Shown piece after piece: positions 14,194 to 25,407 of a DNA stretch of 60,000 nt. The position numbers were made by a program, and so were the translations under genes. Position 1 is the first letter of the stretch. The number at the start of each line of letters is the position of its first letter. The notes under the pieces are model-generated. The model made no database searches. It was not told the origin of the DNA and was given only the letters and a program-made list of their open reading frames with translations. This stretch comes from Hydractinia symbiolongicarpus (taxonomy: Eukaryota > Cnidaria > Hydrozoa > Anthoathecata > Hydractiniidae): NCBI RefSeq assembly GCF_029227915.1, contig NC_079880.1, positions 10,569,501 through 10,629,500 on the forward strand, written 5' to 3'.

Positions 14194-16133
14194 CTCAATC
14201 TTAACACCTATTTCTGGCCATGAGAGGTCTTCACCTGGATTATCTGGGTGATTCCACACCACAATAACTTTGTTTAAATATTTCATTCCTGATAATCTTT
14301 GTAATGCTTCCATAAGAATGACTTCACGATCATAAGTCAGCATAAGCACTGTGAACTGCTCAATAGGATAATCACCACCTAAGGAGCGAGAAAATGCAAC
14401 TCCATCCCCACCTTTGCCATCCCCTATAGGCATGTAAGCGTCCTTCCCTTCCTCAAGGAATTGCACTTGAGAAGGTACTGCTTCAACCCATGGTACGACT
14501 GGGTACATATCCACTGCACCTGGGTAGGTGTTCCATACTCTGTGTTGATTCTTTCCAGAATATGTGAAATTATGACTAAACTTACGTGAAGAAAATGCAA
14601 CTTCTAAAATCTCTTGCCCTTGTGGTACACGAGTGATGTTGTTTATGTTAATAGCTGTGTAGTCTTTTATAGGAGTCGGTGGCAAAAATATTCTGTTTTT
14701 AATTAAAGATATCACACTTCTAAGAAGCATGGTTTGTGTGGAAAAATAAGTCTGGTACAAAAATCTCCCCTGCCATTTTAGATCTATGATATCACTTATA
14801 GTCATAGTTTGTAGTATATATAATAACTCTGGAAGTCTTTGGTACGGAATAATAATGGTGGCTAGTTTCCAATCAATAACACTGGAAAACAATACATTGT
14901 CAATTGAGCCTATTATAACAGGAACTGCACCATTTTTAAAACAATCTATTATTTCAGACAAGAAATTACTTTTCATGTCAGCAACAACAATAGAGAACAT
15001 TGAATTTTGTAGCAAAATTCCACGTATTTTTATTGAACCACACGCACACCAGCCAAGTAAACATAATCTAGCGTATTCATCACATTTTGTTTTGATAAAT
15101 ATATCTTTGTTTGTTTGCAACTCAGACAAATCTTCTTTGTGTAAAAATTTACTTTTTTCGCTGAGCTCTTGACTATAAAAAGATAAAAAGAACTTTCTTG
15201 TTGTTGGAAACAAAGGAGGTAAAGTCGTCCAAGAAGAAATTGCTGGCACTAATATATCGAAATTTTCTTGAAATTCATCACAATGTACAGTTGTTACAAG
15301 GATTGAATTCCCTCTCTTTAGTTTGCTTATCAGACTGCAAAATTTATCATTACTTTCTGAGGAGTTAAGTAACAAAACATGATTAGTTCCTGAGCCTTTC
15401 CATGATGGTAAAGAATATAAATATTGGTTAATTTTACTCATATTGTTTGTAATTTTTACTGAAACAAATGTAACACATGCATCTTTAACATTTGAGAAGT
15501 ATTCTGCAAATGTTGACATTATTTTAAACATTTCTTCGGCTTCTGATTCATATATATAAAAAGAGAATTTTTTTAAAATTGAACATTGAGAATAGTCAAA
15601 ACATGAGTCAAAACAACAGCCTTTAGTTTTTCTCATTTGATGTGGCAAATCGTCTTTCTGATTCACATATAAATGACTTTTGGGAATTCCAACATGAATA
15701 ACATTTGTAACAACCTTTTGTCTACTCCATTCTCTTTTAGACTCTGCCTCTTTTTTCATTCTTTGAATCTGTTTTGCATATGATCTGGACTCCTTTAATA
15801 ATTTTTCTTTTTCTGCAGTGGAAGATTCTATTTCTCTTTGTAATGCAACTCTCTTTTGGTCTAATTGAACTAAATCATTCAAAGCTTTAATTCGAATTAC
15901 CTCAAGTTCTTGCAAGTGTGTGTTTAAAACATCTACTTGAGACTTCTTTGTTTCAATATCCACATATAATAGTTCATGTGAAGCCAAAAGAGCATCGTCT
16001 TTGATTGAGATGTTTTGAAACTGTAGTGCAATTAAAGTAAACAAAGGTATAACAATTCCAAAAATCATAAGAATTAAAAGTAATACTTTAAATCCGCTTT
16101 GATTCACCATGTTTTCTTTACAGCAGGTAAATT
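14194..16133 (-). CDS. EXTL3: EXTL3-like glycosyltransferase, large coding exon
   Basis: Exostosin-like 3 is a Golgi type II membrane enzyme that adds the first GlcNAc in heparan-sulfate assembly. The start is ATG at 16,110. The exon appears to begin at 16,133, after a strong acceptor (TTTTTGTAG). It ends at 14,194 in phase 0 before GTAAAC, giving 639 codons. Visible parts are a short cytoplasmic tail, a membrane anchor (about residues 8-29), a long coiled coil (about 38-125), a cysteine cluster CCFDSCFDYSQC (about 165), a GT47 exostosin domain, and the start of the GT64 domain (QFTVLMLTYDRE, then YLNKVIVVWN). This order, the coiled coil and the giant exon match vertebrate EXTL3 rather than EXT1/2. 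The GT64 catalytic DxD is not in this exon. If translated past the donor, the frame stops after six residues, so splicing is required. The remaining exons must lie beyond the satellite, or the gene is truncated. Confidence 0.9.
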
Positions 16134-17123
16134 CTACAAAAACAAAATTTAAAAATTGTTACCTAGGCATCACAAAACATAACTGAATACGAATATATAG
16201 AAATATAGGATGGCAAAATAAACTGGACAATTAAAATCCAGAAAACTTTAAAACCTTTTTCGATTAGTCATGATTAGATGTAAATGCTGTGGAAAAATTC
16301 TTTGGACAGAAGCAAATGATAAATTTTAATAACAAATAGCCTGTTAAATCCCTATACAAAAGTTTTTAGCTGTCAAGTTTGAAATGCTGATCACAATAAT
16401 ATATAGGATTGTGTCGTTTGGAAGAAAGGTTATAAAAATATTGTAGTTCAAAGATTTTATATTAACATCAACCTAGTGAGTGTGTAAGTAGGCTTATTTT
16501 TAGAAACTTAGGCCAATTTTGGTCCTCAGTTACATTAGTTTTAGTTATTTAGTAACAGAATCATTTATTATACATGGGAAGTTAACCCAAAAATTGTAGG
16601 GAGAGAAAAACGTACACAACACATAAGAAATTAACCAACTCTCAGAAACTAACTAAAAATGATAAAAAGTTAAATAAAAAAATAGTTAAAATAAGCACTT
16701 GAAGCAATCTTTGAAGATATTTTGGGAAAAAGTCTATGATTTGTTTATTTACAGTGAACCTTGTAGTTATCAATTTATGAGAATAACTTTCTGAGTACAT
16801 TTATATTATAAACTGCACTCAATCCACCTTTTTTACTTTCAAAGTGGCTAAGATCAAATCAAAATTTCCAAACAGAAAACGTTAGGTTTTTAATTTTTTC
16901 TGCTAGAATTATGACACGGAAATAAAAGGGCCTTCGTTTTGTATTAATAACATCAAAATTATCAAAAAATAATTTTTTGGCTTAACTTTCCCTGGCATTA
17001 AATTAACAAAATTTAACAAATAAAAATCCTATTTCAACTGCTTCATGAAGAGAAAAAACTAATTCATTTGAAAGAGGTTGAAAGAGAAATTAGCATAAAG
17101 TATAATAAATTTATTAAGAGTAC
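16134..17123. other. EXTL3 upstream/5' intron region
   Basis: About 1 kb of AT-rich sequence upstream of the EXTL3 coding exon. It probably contains a 5' intron because an acceptor abuts the exon. I recognise no 5' UTR exon, promoter motif or repeat here. Confidence 0.5.
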
Positions 17124-17472
17124 TTAAAGGGGAAGTAACCTCAAAAATGTGATTTTTTTTTTTGACTACGTATTTGAACTTATAAAATCAAAAAAAAAAC
17201 ACATAAACTCAAGAATTTATCTTTAAACACCTATATTCCCTGTTCATATCTCTGCAAAAACTTCGTTTTTTGAAAGAAGCGTGTCAAAATAAAAAAGACT
17301 GGGTTCTAATTTTAATATGACGTTTTTAAAGTTCAAAACATTGCGCTAGCTAGACAAGGCCCTATGTTGATGCTTATAATGCAACAGACTTTCGAATAAG
17401 AAACAAAAAAATGCATCATAGTTTTTTGTCCAGTAACAAAGAAAACACTGTTCCAGACATTTCGGCTCTAAA

Positions 17473-17580
17473 TGTTTAAGATGTTTACTATGTTTACTAT
17501 TATTATATTTTAGATTAGTTTAGAATTGTGTTGTATGACTGGGGTTTTTACCTATCTCAGTAAATAAATTGATGTTAACA
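17473..17580 (+). repeat. Copia 1 5' LTR
   Basis: 108 bp, beginning TGTTTAAGATG and ending GATGTTAACA. By eye it differs from the 3' copy by about four substitutions plus a 3-nt length change in a T run. This suggests an insertion that is not recent. Confidence 0.93.
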
Positions 17581-17581
17581 G

Positions 17582-17596
17582 TGGTAGCAGAGGATG
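17582..17596 (+). other. Copia 1 tRNA-iMet primer-binding site
   Basis: TGGTAGCAGAGGATG begins one base after the 5' LTR. It is complementary over 15 nt to the 3' end of the usual metazoan initiator methionine tRNA. Its last three bases are also the gag start codon (17,594-17,596). Confidence 0.8.
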
Positions 17597-18500
17597 AGTC
17601 ACAATTACAAGATACCCCCAGTCTTTAATGACAAGAAGCCATATAATCGTTATGTTGATGAATTGAAAGCATGGACATTATTAACAGATTTAGAGAAGCA
17701 GAAGCAAGACATCGCAGTGGCCTTATCTTTACCAGAAGAAGATTCAACACAAGTACGAGATAAAGTGTTCAGGAGATTAGTATTGCTGATTTGAATAAAG
17801 AAGATGGAATAGACATTTTGATAGCGTTTATGGACAACTTGTTTAAGAAAGATGAATTAACTGATATGTATGAACATTACACAAACGTTGATCGTTATAA
17901 AAGAAAAAGTGATGAAACTATGGAGTCGTATATAATAGAATTTGAAAAGTTGTACAATAAAACAAAGAAATTTGATATGGCATTACCAGAAAGTGTTTTA
18001 GCATTCAAATTACTTGATGGAGCTTGTTTAAAACATTCGGACAGACAGCTTGTACTTACTGGTGTAAACTATGAAGAAGTAAATACTATGTTTAAACAAA
18101 TGAAAAGTACATTAAAAAAGTTTTTCGGAGAACAATCATTACCTACTAATAGCAATGAAAGCATAAAAGTTGAACCATCTATTACTAAAACTGAACCTGT
18201 ATTTACTACTGCAACTCATGGAAGTTCAATTAGACCTCGAAATGAACGTTTCAGATATGGTAACAGAAATAATTATGAACGAAACAATCAACGACCATTA
18301 CGTAAAAGAAATAATCCACTCGATGAAAAGGGTGAACCACTTAGATGTCACATTTGTCAGTCAGTTATGCACTTTGCTCGGTTTTGTCCTCATGGGAATA
18401 AAACCTTTGACAAGCCAGTGTTCCAAGCAAGCGATGAAAATGATATGGTTGAAAAAGCAGTTCTTGTTACGGGCGCAGTAATTGACGATAAAAGTGTTTT
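17594..18500 (+). pseudogene. gag: Copia 1 gag (frameshifted)
   Basis: Nucleocapsid/capsid region. Translation starts at 17,594 (MSHNYKIPPVFN...), aligning with the Copia 2 gag (MSGYKNPPVFN...). A one-base loss near 17,772 moves the frame, and the rest reads through LFKKDELTDMYEHYT and LLDGACLKHSDRQLVLTG. A CCHC zinc knuckle lies at about 18,345-18,387 (CHIC-x4-H-x4-C). The order and knuckle match the Copia 2 counterpart closely. The shift makes it non-functional. Confidence 0.88.
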
Positions 18501-18870
18501 ATTGTCAGAAGCTCTTAACTGTGCTGTACTAGATAGTGCTTCCTCAGCTACTGTTACCAGAGAAGATTGGCTTAAGTGTCATTTGGATTCACTAACAACT
18601 GAACAAAAGTGTAAAATACAACGATCTCCCAGTGACATTGTTTTTTGATTCGGTGGAGAGGAAAGATTAAAATCCAATAGCAAAGTTAAAATACCATGTA
18701 ATATGGCTGGGAAGGAATGTGAAATTGTGACAGACATAGTTGAATGTGATATACCTCTTCTTCTTAGTAAAACAGCTATGAAGAAAGCGGACATGAAATT
18801 AGATCTGGTAAACGACACTGCTGAAATATACAACATCAGGCCATTATTGCGTACCCTTAAAAGAGGATGA
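18501..18870 (+). pseudogene. Copia 1 aspartic protease (nonsense-mutated)
   Basis: The active-site region reads AVLDSASSATV near 18,525, where Copia 2 has AVLDSGCTSTV. The glycine of the catalytic D-S/T-G triad is alanine here. A TGA at 18,646-18,648 interrupts a segment continuing FGGEERLKSNSKV, which aligns with FGGGETKKSRGSV in Copia 2. A frameshift follows near 18,820. Confidence 0.8.
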
Positions 18871-19894
18871 AGTCTGTTTATCCAACTCAATATTGATAAA
18901 TGAGTCGTTTAAAAAAAAAGAAAAAAAAGTTGTAAAATTGCACAAGCAATTTGGACATCCCACTGCAAAACGGTTAGCAAGTTTGTTGGTTGATGCAAAA
19001 CTATATGATGAAGACTGTAAGAGAATCCTGGATCAAATTGAACAGGACTGTGAAACATGCAAGAAGTTTAAACGGACACCACCTAGACCAGTGGTCTCAC
19101 TGCCATTAGCTACTGATTTCAATCAGTGTGTTGCAATGGATCTTAAAGAATGGGTAAAAAGTAAAATATGGTTGTTTTACCTCATTGATGCAGCTACTCG
19201 ATTCACTTTAGCTACAGTAATTCGAAGCAAATTACCATTTGTTATTATTGACAAAACCATGCAGTTGTGGATCGGTAATGGATTTGGTGTTCCTGGACGC
19301 TTATTAGCAGACAATGGAGGAGAATTTGTTAATGAAGAGTACCGGGATATGTGTGATAACCTAAATATTGAAGTTTTAAACACAGCAGCTTGTAGTCCAT
19401 GGCAAAATGGATTGTGTGAACGGAACCATGCAATTGTAGATGATTGTTTGAGAAAGATTCTTGATGAAAACGCAAAATTATCTGTGGAAGTTGGTTTGGT
19501 CTGGGCACTTAATGCCAAGAATTCCTTGCATATGAATTCTGGTTGTAGTTCCTATCAATTAGTTTTCGGATGGAATCCGAATTTGCCATCAGTGTTAAAT
19601 GCAAATCCACCAGCTTTAGAGGGTGTAACCGTATCACATGTGTTTGCAAAACATATTAATGCCCTTCATAATGCATGTAAAGCATTTGTTGAAGCTGAAG
19701 CTTCAGAAAGAGTTAGAAGAGCTTTGCGTCATCAGATTCGAAGTACTAACACACAGTATTACACTGGAGAGAAAGTCTACTATAAACGTGATGATTCACC
19801 AAAGTGGCGGGGTCCTGCTAAAGTTATTGGTCAAGATGGCAAGGTTGTTTTTGTTTGGCAAGGCAGTGTGTATGTCAGAGTCCCACCTTGTTGA
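18871..19894 (+). pseudogene. Copia 1 integrase
   Basis: The HHCC zinc-binding region is visible (LHKQFGHP ... CETC near 19,045-19,060). The catalytic D, D, E triad sits in the contexts VAMDLKEW, LADNGGEF and NGLCERNH. The C-terminal part reads GPAKVIGQDGKVVFVWQG. An in-frame TGA at 19,892-19,894 replaces what is arginine in Copia 2 (NRLIKVGHEF versus stop-LVKVGQEF). The domain itself is uninterrupted for about 330 codons. Confidence 0.9.
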
Positions 19895-21357
19895 TTAGTT
19901 AAAGTGGGTCAAGAATTTTCTGGCTCTAATCAGAACAAACTTGACATTACAGATCTTAAAGAGAACAAAGATGGATTATCACCGAAAAAGAAGTGGATTC
20001 CTCTAAAGTTGTTAAGGCACGTCATGTTGTTAGAGGATTTGAGGAAGAGCACAAACTGCAACGTGACTCACCAACTGCAGACTAAAGACACTCTTCGTAT
20101 GTTTTTTGGAATAGCAGAGTGCAAGAATTGGAATTGTGTGGCATTAGATGTGAAGTCTGCATTTCTGCAAGGTCTCACTATTGATCGTGATGTTTATGTT
20201 ACACCACCCAAAGAAGCAAATGTTCCAGATGGATACACATGGAAGTTTCTTAAAGTCGTTTATGGCTTAAACAATGCTCCAAGAAATTGGTATTTCAGTG
20301 TACGTCAGACCTTATTAAAGCTGAAGGCAGAGCAGTCCACAGTAGATAAAGCACTTTTCTACTGGAAAGATACAGATAACAGTCTTTGTGGCATTTTTAT
20401 AATGCATGTAGATGATTTTGTACTTGCCGGAAATAAAATTTTTGAAGCATCTGTTATGTCACAGTTGATTAAGACCTATAAGGTTGGTAAGATGAAGAGA
20501 CCAACTTTAAATACATTGGGATAAACATTTCTCAAGATGGTGGAAATATAACTATGGATCAAAAGCAGTATGTTGAATGCATTCAGGAAATACAGATTTC
20601 AAACAAACGATCCACTAGAAAGCGTGATGAACTCAATGATGACGAATTACATGAACTTAGATCTGCAATAGGACAATTGAACTGGATAGCTACTCAAACT
20701 CGCCCAGATTTGGCTTTCGATGTGCTGGAATTAAGTGTTTCCATTAAAAACGCAAGAGTAGACCATCTTTTGGTGGCTAACAAGGTTATAAAGAATATGA
20801 AAGCCACTAACAATGTGTGCTTAATCTTTCCAAATATGTCAAAGTATGAATTGTGGAAGTTGGTAGTCTTTTCAGATGCGTTATATGCAAACTTACCAGA
20901 TGGCGTCTCCAGTGCTGGCAGTAGTATAGTGATTGTCGCTGCAGAGGATGGGAAATGTTTTCCAATTTCTTGGTGTTCAAAGAAGATCAAGAGGGTTGTT
21001 AAGAGTACCATTGCTGCTGAAGCCTTATCCTTAGTAAATGGTATTGATAATGCATACTACATAGGCTGTTTAATGTCACAGATTTTGTTTTCGCAGAGAA
21101 CAAATGAGAATTGTATTCCCATAACAGCTTATATTGATAATAAATCTTTGTATGAAAATATTCATGCTACTACTCTGGTGTCAGAAAAACGTCTTAGAAT
21201 CGATATAGCAGCTATTCAACAAATAGTCAATGAAGGAAAAGTTTCTGTTCGATGGGTACCTGCATCATTACAATTGTCAGATGGAATGACCAAGCGAGGA
21301 GCATCCTTGCAGCAGTTGATAAATGTTTTAACGAATGGGAAGATTACGTTTGATTGA
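19895..21357 (+). pseudogene. Copia 1 reverse transcriptase and RNase H
   Basis: RT motifs include ALDVKSAFLQG, YGLNNAPRNWY and the catalytic MHVDDFV (HVDD in place of YVDD). RNase H begins near 20,860 (LVVFSDALYANLPDG) with ISWCSKKIKRVVKST and AAEALSLVNG, ending at TGA 21,355-21,357. Frameshifts occur near 20,010-20,080 and at about 20,515. A linker of roughly 150 residues that follows the integrase in Copia 2 is largely missing. Confidence 0.88.
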
Positions 21358-21524
21358 TTACATTATGAGCAAGTTGTTGTAGCCCTTTGGAAGATGATAT
21401 GTCAGGGACAACAATTCTTGTTGTTGAACGAATCACAAAAGTAAACAAAACAAAACTACATTCTTTTAGTTTTAAACATTTCATTTTGTTCAGAAGACAG
21501 TTATTGCAGAATGCTATCTCTCTT

Positions 21525-21538
21525 AAAAGATGGGAGAA
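21525..21538 (+). other. Copia 1 polypurine tract
   Basis: AAAAGATGGGAGAA lies immediately before the 3' LTR, where second-strand priming is expected. Confidence 0.65.
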
Positions 21539-21649
21539 TGTTTAAGATGTTTACTATGTTTACTATTGTTATATTTTTTTAGATTAGTTTAGAATTGTCT
21601 TGTATGACTGGGGGTTTTACCTATCTCAGTAAATATATTGATGTTAACA
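21539..21649 (+). repeat. Copia 1 3' LTR
   Basis: 111 bp, TGTTTAAGATG...GATGTTAACA. It is followed directly by the target duplication CTAAA at 21,650-21,654. Confidence 0.93.
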
Positions 21650-21654
21650 CTAAA

Positions 21655-22739
21655 GTCATTTAGTTTTGAGCCTTGAAATGTCGTTGGAAGAACAAGATAA
21701 ATTTTTAAGTTCAATCCATGAAGACAAGTTATACAAAAAGAAGGCAATCGAATTGGAAACAATAATTGGTGTAAATGAGGTGGTCACTGTAGACCTATGA
21801 GTTTATTCTCTGAAAGCTTGTGCTGCAAAGATAACAATGAAATTCCTGAGGACTGCTTCGAAAGTACAAATAATTTCGTCAAATATAAAGTTTTTCATAT
21901 TTATAATCATGACTAAAGTGATATCCATTTTATATCTTTAACATTCTTCTGTCTTCAAATAATTGAAATTGTTAAATTGCATTGTGTTAAAAATAAAAAG
22001 TCCGATAAAAAAAGGAAATAAATTTTCCATACTCACAACATGATAAAGAGTTTCTCACCAAGCTCTTTACAATAAACTTTTCAACAAAATCTTTTGTGAA
22101 AAAAAAAAATCTCCATCCGAAATATTTTATGCAATTGCATCTTTGAAATTTAATGAAGAAGGCCGAGAAAGCAACAAAGATGAAGGGAACAAAAAAATAG
22201 AATACCGAAGATCCGCTCTAATAAAGAAATACAATAGTGAGATGTGCTCTGAATAAGTGTACGTGAACATGGGGTAAATTTTAAATTACCTATTTTAGGA
22301 AAAACATGTATTACAGATTTGATGGGTACATAATCGATTGGAAAAAGATGTTCAGAAAGACATACCATCGTGCGCTTTATAGACAATCCGCAATGAATAC
22401 TCTAGAGGCGATAGATATTTCCGAATTGTTGTCATTACCCCCGTCTGTCAAGGCATGCATGCCACAAAGAAAACATTTACTTGTTGTGAGGTGCATAATT
22501 TTTGAACTTGAAAGTCTAAGTAAGTTTGAAAAAAAATGAATCAACGAGACGAAGTTATTAGTAGGAAATGATAAATGTTAAAAGAAAGAATTATCATTGT
22601 GTAAAATATAATTTTTGTTGGCTTGGTATGTAATTATTGGTTACGAACACAAAGTTTATACCGAGCTTGTATCTTTTTATTTTGATAAACAAATACGAAA
22701 GAAGCATGTGTTGGGTTGATACATACAAAATCAAATGAT
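21655..22739. other. Kolobok interior, decayed
   Basis: Sequence between the Copia 3' duplication and the THAP remnant. Short frames exist, but none carries a motif I recognise. It is presumably degraded transposase sequence or internal filler of the Kolobok core. Confidence 0.45.
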
Positions 22740-22931
22740 TTACGTAAATCAGGTAATTGCCTGAAGATCTCTTTCAAAGCAGTCTGGCTCAAAGTGCGTG
22801 GAACATATATAAAATCTTGAATCCTTAGGCAAGGGACCAATTCTTCTAATGTTAGGTGACCATCTTTTTCGAAGCTTGTTTTTTTTCTCTGCGCTGGGAA
22901 TTTTGAAAAAAAACCACAACATCGTCAACAT
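22740..22931 (-). pseudogene. THAP-domain remnant of Kolobok transposase
   Basis: The minus strand reads VVVFFKIPSAEKKNKLRKRW, then SPNIRRIGPLPKDSRF, then YICSTHFEPDCFERDL. This fits the second half of a THAP (C2CH) DNA-binding domain: the conserved proline in FKIP, the tryptophan in RKRW, the C-x2-H pair in CSTH, and the following F. The N-terminal cysteine pair is not recognisable and the frame stops soon after the domain. Its position next to the TTAA-flanked right end is where a Kolobok transposase N terminus would sit. Confidence 0.6.
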
Positions 22932-23221
22932 TTTCTTTTGATTTAAGCAGTTAAACTCGAATGTTTAAGTAAATTAACAACTAACACTACTACCACCGCC
23001 AGCACACTACAATTTCAAAAAAACGTCATAATTTCAACTCGACCCAATCCTTTTAAAATCGCAAAAGGGGTCAGAATAACGAAGCGATTTCAGGCGTGGT
23101 AAACACAACTTTTTACTAAGTTAGTGAAACTTTTATATGAAAAGAAATAGGTATTTCAAGTTTTTTGTTGTTGCGGCTACTGTTTTTTTAAATAAAAAAT
23201 TAGAGGTTACTTCCCCTTTAA

Positions 23222-23420
23222 ATGGAATCTGAGGTATAACATAATGTTGGACTTATATTATAGAGCTTTAAAAGTTGATTAAAAAGTCTTGTTCTCAAAA
23301 TATTCACATTTAAAGAATCAGATTTAATTATGCTGCATAAATTACGAGGTCATACTTCAGTTATATAGCAAATTTTGAAATTTTCTGTCATCACTTAGAC
23401 CTGTTAAGGAATGTGCATTG
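23222..23420 (+). repeat. Interspersed repeat, copy 1
   Basis: The segment after the Kolobok right end (CTGAGGTATAACATAATG..., then ATTCACATTTAAAGAAT) recurs in inverted orientation at about 54,955-55,185 with scattered differences. The family is unknown. Kolobok appears to have landed at or next to one end of it. Confidence 0.6.
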
Positions 23421-23447
23421 TATAAATGATCACTAAAATTAAAAATC

Positions 23448-23684
23448 TTACCTATTTTTAGTGTCTCTGGCCGTGTAGTCATAAAACAAGCAATTGCTAT
23501 GCGAGCATGAGCAGATCAGTACAACTGTAAGAAAAAATATCAGTAGACATATATAGCAAGGCTTCTTTTCAATGATCAGGTATGCCACATATAAGGTCAT
23601 AAACAATGGCTGGTTGGTGTTTGCAATGGAATTGTCTGGACGAGGGATCAACAATAATGGTAAAAACCACTGAAGACAATACAT
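23448..23684 (-). CDS. BLCAP: BLCAP orthologue (small two-helix membrane protein)
   Basis: Complete single-exon frame of 78 codons plus TAA, starting at 23,684. The N terminus MYCLQWFLPLLLIPRP matches vertebrate BLCAP almost residue for residue. EKKPCYIC and the second hydrophobic segment followed by SNCLFYDY also match. The family is a highly conserved protein of about 87 residues with two membrane segments and a cysteine-rich centre, linked in vertebrates to growth control; its biochemical activity is not established. Length, start and both hydrophobic segments agree, and the C-terminal tail is shorter. Residue 15 is arginine (CGT), where mammals encode a lysine that is RNA-edited to arginine. 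As in vertebrates, the coding region has no intron. Confidence 0.87.
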   Translation of the reverse strand: MYCLQWFLPLLLIPRPDNSIANTNQPLFMTLYVAYLIIEKKPCYICLLIFFLTVVLICSCSHSNCLFYDYTARDTKNR

Positions 23685-23699
23685 GTCAAGTCACCAAGT

Positions 23700-24927
23700 G
23701 CATTTTAGTTCCAATATGTTGTCAGTATTATACATTCTAAAATACATACAAAAGAAATTGTTAACAAGTTGGCAAAATTATTATTTAAAGGAAATTATTA
23801 AGCAATAATATAGGTAACGGTTCTTGGAAAAACAGTGACAACATATCAAAAGTATTGGTAATTATTATATTGATAATTATTATATTGATAATAAAATATT
23901 AGAAGTAACAATATAATTGGTAATTTTTAAATATTGGTAAACTTCTACCTACTTAATAATTATTGATAGTTTGCTAATGTTTGCATATTAACATAAAAAC
24001 TATTACTTATATAATTTTTTGAACCAAATTTTATTCTTGGTCAGAAGAAGAGTCTATTGCACAAATTCGATGACATTTGTTGCTCATTGTTGCAATGAGT
24101 GTTGATATTAAAAACGTCTTGGTCAGTGCTAAGTTGTACATTGCACTGGATAGAAGCAACATATAACATTTTTCCATATGTAGCACGAATATCAACACAG
24201 TGTGTTTTGTTGTAACATGGACATATAGAAGAACAGGAGTTGCAATTCACGAATCATCCATTTAAAATTCTATTTAAATTTCTATTAAAAGCAGTGTCCT
24301 TTAAAGTTATGCGAGATGAAAAGTTCACTGGATATACACAGATTTGCGGCACACTATCATCTGTTTACGTTTTGAAAAGCTATTCAAATACATATTCCCT
24401 AAAGGATGAGGTCTAAGTGGTGTCTAAATTTTATTTGCCAATCATTTTTGTTTGGTGCAACAGGCACCCTAATTTTCCAGTTGTTCAATCTTTTGTTTGT
24501 AAAGTAATTTTTGTCTAGTAGAGCGCGGGCCCTAATGGATCTGCGTAGCTCTAAATGAGCATTAAAGACTCTAGGAATTTTCCATCTAAGCCATGGCCCT
24601 TCCTGGAAATAATAGACAGGGTATATCCCTCTATATTTGTGAGGCTAGCCATGTAAAATATGCACATCTCTCTATTATCTGTCTGGGCTTATGATTGGTG
24701 ACAAGCAACTTTTTTTTTTGAAAATTACGTATAAACAAACAATTCGTTGTTCTTAATTTTTTCACATATTTGTTCTTTTTGAAAAAGAATTGGAAGATAT
24801 AATAGCCACTACTCTACTAGCAAGAAAAGAAAGTAACATCAAGTCAATAAACACCATTAACCTCTTTATAAAAAAAGGAAAAAATAACCGCTGCAATATT
24901 TAACGGGAAATGATGGACAATTGAAAA
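23700..24927. other. Intergenic, AT-rich, upstream of BLCAP
   Basis: The region holds low-complexity TATTGATAATTATTA runs near 23,850-23,900. A 69-codon minus-strand frame lies at 24,041-24,250 with several cysteines, and an AATAAA follows its stop on that strand near 24,030. It could be a terminal exon, but I recognise no family and give it little weight. The rest shows nothing identifiable. Confidence 0.4.
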
Positions 24928-24992
24928 TAGGCCGTGGGCCAAGAGACATAAACGTTTAGGTTTGTACCCCAAATCTCGGGACAAAGGTATCT
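24928..24992 (+). repeat. Left terminal inverted repeat of composite element
   Basis: Starts TAGGCCGTGGGCCAA and includes CCCCAAATCTCGGGACAAA at about 24,967-24,985. Confidence 0.75.
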
Positions 24993-25407
24993 TGGTTGAT
25001 TTTAATACTTTAAAGGATGCTGATCACTATTTTAAATGTTACCAAGACCCAAAACCTGCAGTTTTGTTTAATTTTTACAAAACGTGTTACTTTTTCACTG
25101 TTTTATCGTTCACTTCTATTGGCGCCCTTTTTAAAAATAAAAATCATGCTATACACCACTACAATAACTTTGCGGAACGTTGTCCTGGTACAAAAACTTG
25201 CTTGCAATAACATTCTGCAGAATACTATGGCTTGTTAAGGAAATGCAAAATGGCGAAGATAGTTTTGTAAGGGGATGACATTATGTAACTAATCGTCTGC
25301 TTATGGCCTGTAACACTAACTTTCATCGCTGTTTGGTTTATTTTGATAGTGTTCAATCATCTAACTTGATTAGATTTACAACAAAATCCCTAAAACGGGT
25401 TACTTAG

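Larger units (their letters stand above)
17473..21649 (+). mobile_element. Copia LTR retrotransposon 1, complete but inactive
   Basis: A 4177-bp element with 108/111-bp LTRs (TG...CA) and a 5-bp target duplication CTAAA at 17,468-17,472 and 21,650-21,654. The coding order is gag, protease, integrase, RT, RNase H, which defines the Copia superfamily. The reading frame is broken by several frameshifts and two in-frame TGA codons. The integrase-RT spacer is about 0.45 kb shorter than in Copia 2. It is inserted in the Kolobok element. The very short LTRs recall metazoan GalEa-like Copia lineages, but this placement is from memory. Confidence 0.93.
17128..23217 (-). mobile_element. Kolobok-type DNA transposon carrying a nested Copia
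   Basis: Perfect terminal inverted repeats AGGGGAAGTAACCTC start at 17,128 and end at 23,217. They are flanked by TTAA on both sides (17,124-17,127 and 23,218-23,221). Subterminal sequence also matches loosely between the arms (for example ATGACGTTTTT). TTAA duplications occur in Kolobok and piggyBac. The AGGGG terminus and a THAP-domain remnant on the minus strand near the right end point to Kolobok. Removing the 4.18-kb Copia leaves a core of about 1.9 kb with no intact transposase, so this copy is non-autonomous. Confidence 0.8.

Noticed and set aside
14786-15172. 128-codon plus-strand frame opposite EXTL3
   Set aside because: It is antisense to a well-supported coding exon and has no family resemblance.
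22306-22539. 77-codon plus-strand frame inside Kolobok
   Set aside because: It has no motif, and the THAP remnant lies on the opposite strand. Treated as decayed transposon sequence.
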